This document shows, in pieces, positions 59,586 through 64,000 of a stretch of 64,000 nt of DNA. A program made the translations under genes and the position numbers. The stretch comes from Hyphomonas atlantica corrig. (GTDB taxonomy: Bacteria > Pseudomonadota > Alphaproteobacteria > Caulobacterales > Hyphomonadaceae): positions 1 through 64,000 of the forward strand of contig NZ_AWFH01000005.1 in assembly GCF_000682715.1 (NCBI RefSeq), written 5' to 3'. Each line of letters begins with the position of its first letter. Position 1 is the first letter of the stretch. The notes beneath the pieces are model-generated. The model was not told where the DNA came from. It made no database searches and was given only the letters and a program-made list of their open reading frames with translations.

Positions 59586-60250
59586 AACGCACACTCGCAG
59601 TCCTGTTTGCCTCTACCGCAATGATCGCCTCACCTGCTGCCGCCAAGAATTCTGGGGGTGCGTGGACACCGGAGCCGGGTGATGTCATCGAATTTGATGT
59701 GCTCCGCAAAGGCAAACCGTTCGGCTCGCACTCGGTGACGTTTGGTGAGGACTCAAACGGTCGACTGACAGCCAGGACGGATGTGCTGCTGAAAGCTGGG
59801 CTGGGCCCTATCACGGTGTTCAAGTACGAATTGGACGCCACCGAGGTCTGGCAGGATGGTCAACTTGTCTCGCTGAACGGCGAGGTCAATGATGACGGCA
59901 AGGAAGGCCAGGTAACAGCGACGCGGGCCGGCAATGAACTGGACGTTGATGGAACCCAATTTGACGGCCGGGTAACGGCATCGATCATTCCGTCCAGTCA
60001 CTGGAATTTTGCAGCCACGAAGGCTACCGAACTCTTGTCGACCGAGGATGGTGAAATCCTTGATGTGTCCGTGTCCGAACAAGGCAAGGAAGTGATCGTT
60101 GCCGCTGGCGAGGAAGTGGAGGCCGCGCGGTACTTGCTGGACTCCGATATTGACGTGACGCTGTGGTATGATGAGGCGGGGCGCTGGCTGAAGCTTGCGT
60201 TCGAGGCGCGCGGTCAGGACATCGAATACGTGCTTACAAAGCCGTACTGA
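59582..60250 (+). CDS. Exported DUF6134-like protein
   Basis: 222 residues with a signal peptide (about 1-21, ASPAAA). The mature protein is an all-beta type: DVIEFDVLRKGKPFGSHSVTF and TVFKYELDATEVWQDGQLVSLNG resemble DUF6134, a secreted family of unknown function. It overlaps the ChrR-like gene by 4 nt (ATGA) and is followed by the photolyase after 12 nt, so it belongs to the same transcript. Confidence 0.8.
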   Translation: MKRTLAVLFASTAMIASPAAAKNSGGAWTPEPGDVIEFDVLRKGKPFGSHSVTFGEDSNGRLTARTDVLLKAGLGPITVFKYELDATEVWQDGQLVSLNGEVNDDGKEGQVTATRAGNELDVDGTQFDGRVTASIIPSSHWNFAATKATELLSTEDGEILDVSVSEQGKEVIVAAGEEVEAARYLLDSDIDVTLWYDEAGRWLKLAFEARGQDIEYVLTKPY

Positions 60251-60262
60251 CACAGATTACAA

Positions 60263-61795
60263 ATGCCATCCCTGATACTGGTTCTGGGCGATCAATTGTC
60301 GCTTAGCATGTCATCCCTGAAAGATGCGAACCCTGAATCAGACATTGTTCTGATGGCGGAGGTTATGGAGGAGGCGACATATGTCGGGCACCACAAGAAA
60401 AAGCTCGCCTTCGTATTTTCTGCGATGCGCCATTTTGCCCATGAACTCGAGAAGAAAGGCTTCTCGGTTCGTTATGTGCACCTGACGGACAAGAACAATC
60501 AGGGGGCTTTGCGAGCGGAAGTTTCACGTGCGATCGAAGACCTGTCTGATGTGGAGAAGCTGATCGTCACCAAGCCGGGTGAATGGCGCCTGCTGGCCGA
60601 TATGGAAGATTGGCCAGATCTCTTCGACGTTGAAGTGGAGCTGCGTGACGATACGCGCTTCATCGCGACATTGGACGATTTCTCTGATTGGGCTGCGGAT
60701 AGAAAGCAGCTCCGTATGGAATATTTCTATCGCGAGATGCGCCGAAAAACCGGTCTTCTCATGGATGGCGATGAACCTGCTGGTGGAGAGTGGAATTATG
60801 ATCAGGAAAATCGCAAGCGGTTGCCGAACTCCAAGCAGACACCGCAACGGTGGTTTTGCGAGCCGGATGACATCACGCAAGAGGTGATGGATCTGGTTGA
60901 AGATCAGTTTCCGGATAACTTTGGACGCCTCAGACCTTTTAACTATGGGGTCACACAAAAGCAGGCTGAGGCTGCGCGAGATGCGTTCATCTCAGATATT
61001 CTTCCGGGGTTTGGAGACTATCAGGACGCGATGGCGCAGGAAGAGCCGTGGATGTGGCATTCGATCCTGTCGCTGTATCTCAATGTGGGGCTGCTGGACC
61101 CGCTGGATCTTTGCAAGCGCGCGGAAGCGGAATGGCGGGAAGGGCGCGCGCCTTTGAACGCTGTAGAAGGGTTCGTTCGTCAGATCCTGGGATGGCGCGA
61201 ATATGTGCGGGGGCTGTATTGGTACAAGGGGCCGGAATACAAGAACAGCAATTTCCTGAACGCACAGAATGATATGCCGGAGTTCTACTGGACTGGCGAG
61301 ACCGATATGGCCTGTATGTCCGACGCAATCCAGCAAACCATCGAACATGCGTATGCGCACCATATTCAGCGCCTGATGGTTACGGGGAATTTTGCGCTGC
61401 TGACGGGCATCCACCCCGATCAGGTCAACAACTGGTACATGCGCGTTTATGCCGACGCCTATGAATGGGTCGAGCTGCCCAATACGCATGGTATGGCATT
61501 ATTCGCCGATGGCGGCGTGATCGCCTCCAAGCCCTACGCAGCCAGCGCAAACTATATCAACAAGATGTCGGATTATTGCGGCAACTGCCGATACAATCAC
61601 AAGGGGCGGGTAGAAGACGACGCTTGCCCGTTCAACGCATTGTACTGGAATTTTCTGATCCGGAACCAGGACGTGTTGCAGACTAATCCGCGCATGGGTC
61701 TTGTCCTCAAGAATGTTGAGCGACTGAGTGACGACGACCGGAAACAGATACAGGCGCGTGCAGCCAGTCTGATGAAGTCATTCGGAATGTGTTGA
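60263..61795 (+). CDS. phrB: Iron-sulfur (6-4) photolyase / bacterial cryptochrome
   Basis: 510 residues, the length of the FeS-BCP class. It has the N-terminal alpha/beta domain (LILVLGDQLSLSM) and the FAD helical domain (GFVRQILGWREYVRGLYW, NFALLTGIHPDQVNNWYMRVY). The four cluster cysteines of PhrB of Agrobacterium (350, 438, 441, 454) align to Cys351, Cys439, Cys442 and Cys455 (DYCGNCRYN, DACPFN), so a [4Fe-4S] cluster is expected. It repairs (6-4) photoproducts using light. Last gene of the operon. Confidence 0.95.
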   Translation: MPSLILVLGDQLSLSMSSLKDANPESDIVLMAEVMEEATYVGHHKKKLAFVFSAMRHFAHELEKKGFSVRYVHLTDKNNQGALRAEVSRAIEDLSDVEKLIVTKPGEWRLLADMEDWPDLFDVEVELRDDTRFIATLDDFSDWAADRKQLRMEYFYREMRRKTGLLMDGDEPAGGEWNYDQENRKRLPNSKQTPQRWFCEPDDITQEVMDLVEDQFPDNFGRLRPFNYGVTQKQAEAARDAFISDILPGFGDYQDAMAQEEPWMWHSILSLYLNVGLLDPLDLCKRAEAEWREGRAPLNAVEGFVRQILGWREYVRGLYWYKGPEYKNSNFLNAQNDMPEFYWTGETDMACMSDAIQQTIEHAYAHHIQRLMVTGNFALLTGIHPDQVNNWYMRVYADAYEWVELPNTHGMALFADGGVIASKPYAASANYINKMSDYCGNCRYNHKGRVEDDACPFNALYWNFLIRNQDVLQTNPRMGLVLKNVERLSDDDRKQIQARAASLMKSFGMC

Positions 61796-61797
61796 GG

Positions 61798-61820
61798 CGC
61801 ACCACTGGCGGAGTGGCGCG
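61798..61820. terminator. Imperfect hairpin between photolyase and AsmA genes
   Basis: CGC-A-CCACT pairs with AGTGG-C-GCG around a 5-nt loop, with one mismatch. It is followed by TGTCGGTTTCG, a weak T-stretch, between convergent genes. Confidence 0.35.
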
Positions 61821-61852
61821 TGTCGGTTTCGTCATTGCTCAGACATTCCAGA

Positions 61853-64000
61853 TTACTCGTCAGTCTTTTTCTTGCTGCGATTGCTGAGCAATCCGCCAAG
61901 TGCCTGAAGCGCAGCGTCCTCCGCGGAAGTCGGCGCGTCTTCATCGGATGAATCAGCGTCACCTTGCGCGCCTCCAACACCTAGCAACCCATTGATCACG
62001 GATTCTGTGCTGCCTGCACTTCCATCTTCAGTCAGGCCGAGTTCCTGCAACACACGTGATCCAAGCTCCGCTTTCAGGGCATTGGTGACTCCGCTGAGGT
62101 CAGGGGTAACCTTGGGATTGTCCCAAGCGCCGAATATGCGCACCGGCACGGGAATTCCGTTCAGCTGGACAACACTGCCTTGCCCCTGAGCGGCCTTGTC
62201 TACGCTGGTGGCAAGCCGCAAATCCATTGACTGACCGGCCAGATTGATTTGTCCACTTCCATCGATTCCCAACACCGGGTTCAACAGCTTCATGAGATCA
62301 ACATTGGCCACCCCGTCATTGATGGTGAGGACCGTGTCAAAGCTGGAAAAATCCGTCTCCGCATTCTCTGACAAGGCTTCGCTGAAATTGAGGTTCTGCA
62401 CTGATCCGGTTGCCACCGCCTCTTTCAGCGTCGACGCGCTGCGTACCAGGGCAGCCACGTTCAGCCCCTTGATCACGCCTTCAGAGAGATTGGTCGATAC
62501 CTGACCATCCAGCGCGTTCATGATCTCATCAATCGAGCCACCGGTAGACTGCGCAGAGACCTTGAACTGTCCGGTTCCTGTCAGACTGTCGAACCCTGCC
62601 AATGTATCGAGTAGGTTCGATACAGCGACGTTCTCGCCCTGCATGTCGAAATTCACCTTGGGCGCGGTGGGGCGTGCATCTACTGTAAGCTTGCCAAGCC
62701 AGTTGCCATTGAACGCCTTGAATTGAGAGAGGTCTGCAGTGAGGAGCCCATTTGAGAGATCCACCTCCATGACTGCATCGGTGAGCGTGATGTCGCCGAT
62801 CGTCAATGTGCCAACCTTCAGGTCCAGATTGGCATTCACTGATTTGAGGCCAGACAGGTCAAGTGGTTCGTCGCTCCATGGCTGGATGCCCTTGGACGTC
62901 GTTGATGCATCCTGTTCCGGCTCTCCCATGAAGGGCGTCAGGTCGAGCGTTGGCATGTCCAGATCCCCGATGATGCGAGGTGTTGCTGCCGAAAGGTCTA
63001 TGCCAGCCTTTCCAGTGCCGCTCAGCTCATCAAGCGAGAGAGACAGATTGTTGACCATGATGGATTTGAAACTGCCCGCGGCCGCGCCCGATACGGCAAA
63101 GGACTGAAGTGTGTCGCCCGGCGCCAATTCAGTGTCAGCGGCTGCGAGCAAGCCTCTCAGCTCCTTGCTTGAAACCGATAGATTGCCACTGATTGAGCCA
63201 TCTCCGGCGAGGGACACGTCACCAGCATATGATGCACTCAGCAATTCACTAGAATGCGACAGGTCCAGCCCTGTGAATACCAAGGCATCAAGTGGGCCAT
63301 TGGCCTGACCTGAAATCTGGACCCGTCCAAGTGCATCTTGTGCAGGCAGCTCCAGATCGAACTGGCGAGCCAGCGCCGCCACATCGGATGAGGCGATATT
63401 GAATGCCCCATCGACGCTCGGCGCGTCACCCAATTGTACGTTTCCGTCATAGCGGATGTCGCCCAGATTGGACGAGAGTTTGAACTCCATTGTCGCGGGC
63501 AGATTACTGGTCAGCGCTTCCGGTGTTTCCAGTCGAAGTGACAGGTCGAACACCTGATTCTGGAACAGCCCGCTTGCCTCTGCGGACAAGGGCTGGTCCA
63601 TGCCGCGAAGCGAAGCCTGAAGATCAAAGTCTGTCAGCTCATACGTTTTGCCCGACTCGTCATCCTGGTATGTCAGGGACGCGTTCTGCAGGACCGCCGA
63701 CGCAATACCTGCATCGAAGCCGCCCCCGGAATTTTCAGTGGTCTCAGAAGGGGTGTCGCTGGAGGCGAGTTCCCAATTCGTGCTGCCATCCGCTTTTCGC
63801 TGGAGGAATACGTCTGCGTCTACGAATGCGATTTCCTGAACATCCACGCGTCTGGACAGCAGGGGCATCCATTTGACGGATCCGCGCAATTCGCCCGCCT
63901 CAATCATGTATGGAGTCGCAAAGCCATCGGGATTCGCCACTGTAACTTCGGACACCGACGCAGCGATTCTTGGAAACACAGAAATGTTCACATCGCCCGC
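61853..64000 (-). CDS. AsmA-family protein (5' end beyond the window)
   Basis: The reading frame is open to the right edge; at least 715 residues lie in the window and the N-terminus is missing. The visible start (SVFPRIAASVSEVTVANPDGF) is the usual segment just after the first strand of AsmA proteins. The C-terminal AsmA_2-type region (LDTLAGFDSLTGTGQFKVSAQ, NLSEGVIKGLNVAALVRS, GIDGSGQINLAGQSMDLRL) is complete, with a Ser/Asp-rich and then basic tail (LSNRSKKKTDE). Such proteins span the periplasm and help outer membrane lipid transport or assembly. Confidence 0.88.
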   Translation of the reverse strand, partial: AGDVNISVFPRIAASVSEVTVANPDGFATPYMIEAGELRGSVKWMPLLSRRVDVQEIAFVDADVFLQRKADGSTNWELASSDTPSETTENSGGGFDAGIASAVLQNASLTYQDDESGKTYELTDFDLQASLRGMDQPLSAEASGLFQNQVFDLSLRLETPEALTSNLPATMEFKLSSNLGDIRYDGNVQLGDAPSVDGAFNIASSDVAALARQFDLELPAQDALGRVQISGQANGPLDALVFTGLDLSHSSELLSASYAGDVSLAGDGSISGNLSVSSKELRGLLAAADTELAPGDTLQSFAVSGAAAGSFKSIMVNNLSLSLDELSGTGKAGIDLSAATPRIIGDLDMPTLDLTPFMGEPEQDASTTSKGIQPWSDEPLDLSGLKSVNANLDLKVGTLTIGDITLTDAVMEVDLSNGLLTADLSQFKAFNGNWLGKLTVDARPTAPKVNFDMQGENVAVSNLLDTLAGFDSLTGTGQFKVSAQSTGGSIDEIMNALDGQVSTNLSEGVIKGLNVAALVRSASTLKEAVATGSVQNLNFSEALSENAETDFSSFDTVLTINDGVANVDLMKLLNPVLGIDGSGQINLAGQSMDLRLATSVDKAAQGQGSVVQLNGIPVPVRIFGAWDNPKVTPDLSGVTNALKAELGSRVLQELGLTEDGSAGSTESVINGLLGVGGAQGDADSSDEDAPTSAEDAALQALGGLLSNRSKKKTDE

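Overview
The window reads as the chromosome of a free-living alphaproteobacterium, most likely of the Hyphomonadaceae/Caulobacterales side. The grounds are a ChvG-ChvI two-component pair, a class II DAHP synthase, an iron-sulfur photolyase of the PhrB type, a DUF4212 plus VC_2705-type acetate/solute symporter, a DUF2855-enoyl-CoA hydratase-P450 cluster and the codon and base composition. The taxon is an inference; no rRNA is present. I see no insertion sequence, prophage, integrase or CRISPR array. One tRNA, tRNA-Val(CAC), lies at 22451-22525.

Layout. 1-2498 (minus): a chain of four complete and one partial overlapping genes for small single-pass membrane proteins of unknown function, two of which begin with nearly identical DNA. 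2602-3376 (minus): an L,D-transpeptidase-like secreted protein and a small membrane protein. 3488-9919 (plus): a catabolic operon with a phosphotransferase (possibly a 4-hydroxyacyl-CoA kinase), an MFS carrier, two acyl-CoA-type enzymes, a zinc alcohol dehydrogenase and a secreted amidohydrolase. 10036-10917: an OmpA-type lipoprotein with a good terminator. 10982-14135 (minus): cytochrome P450, enoyl-CoA hydratase and DUF2855 in one translationally coupled operon. 14185-16875: RluB-type pseudouridine synthase, a small membrane protein and a GAF-EAL phosphodiesterase. 17143-18405: a SulP transporter without a STAS domain.

18412-22356 (minus) is a lipid A/Kdo operon (acyltransferase, lpxK, waaA, DUF374), preceded by the tRNA. 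After a 476-bp AT-rich regulatory stretch with palindromic operator-like sites come a conserved small protein, gph, glmU, rpiA and gor. 27564-30499 (minus) holds the most unusual locus: a TIR domain fused to a ParA-type ATPase, followed by an exported caspase-like protease. Next are DAHP synthase, a MATE pump, HU, an unrecognised RNase H-like protein, an MDR oxidoreductase, a Gfo/Idh/MocA oxidoreductase, pth and rplY.

38506-42609 is an acetate-type module (DUF4212, sodium symporter, acs). 42613-46547 contains chvG and chvI separated by a cyclophilin, a DUF3995 protein and a hydrolase. An HxlR regulator, a cupin lipoprotein, a nitroreductase, an NTF2-like protein, polA, a membrane protein and a second MDR oxidoreductase follow. 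54414-58868 (minus) is a sulfur amino-acid operon (cysK, sseA, metC and an SLC13 permease with a strong terminator). 59028-61795 joins a ChrR-like cupin protein that lacks the zinc cysteines to a DUF6134-like secreted protein and a [4Fe-4S] photolyase, suggesting a photo-oxidative stress unit. An AsmA-like protein runs off the right edge.
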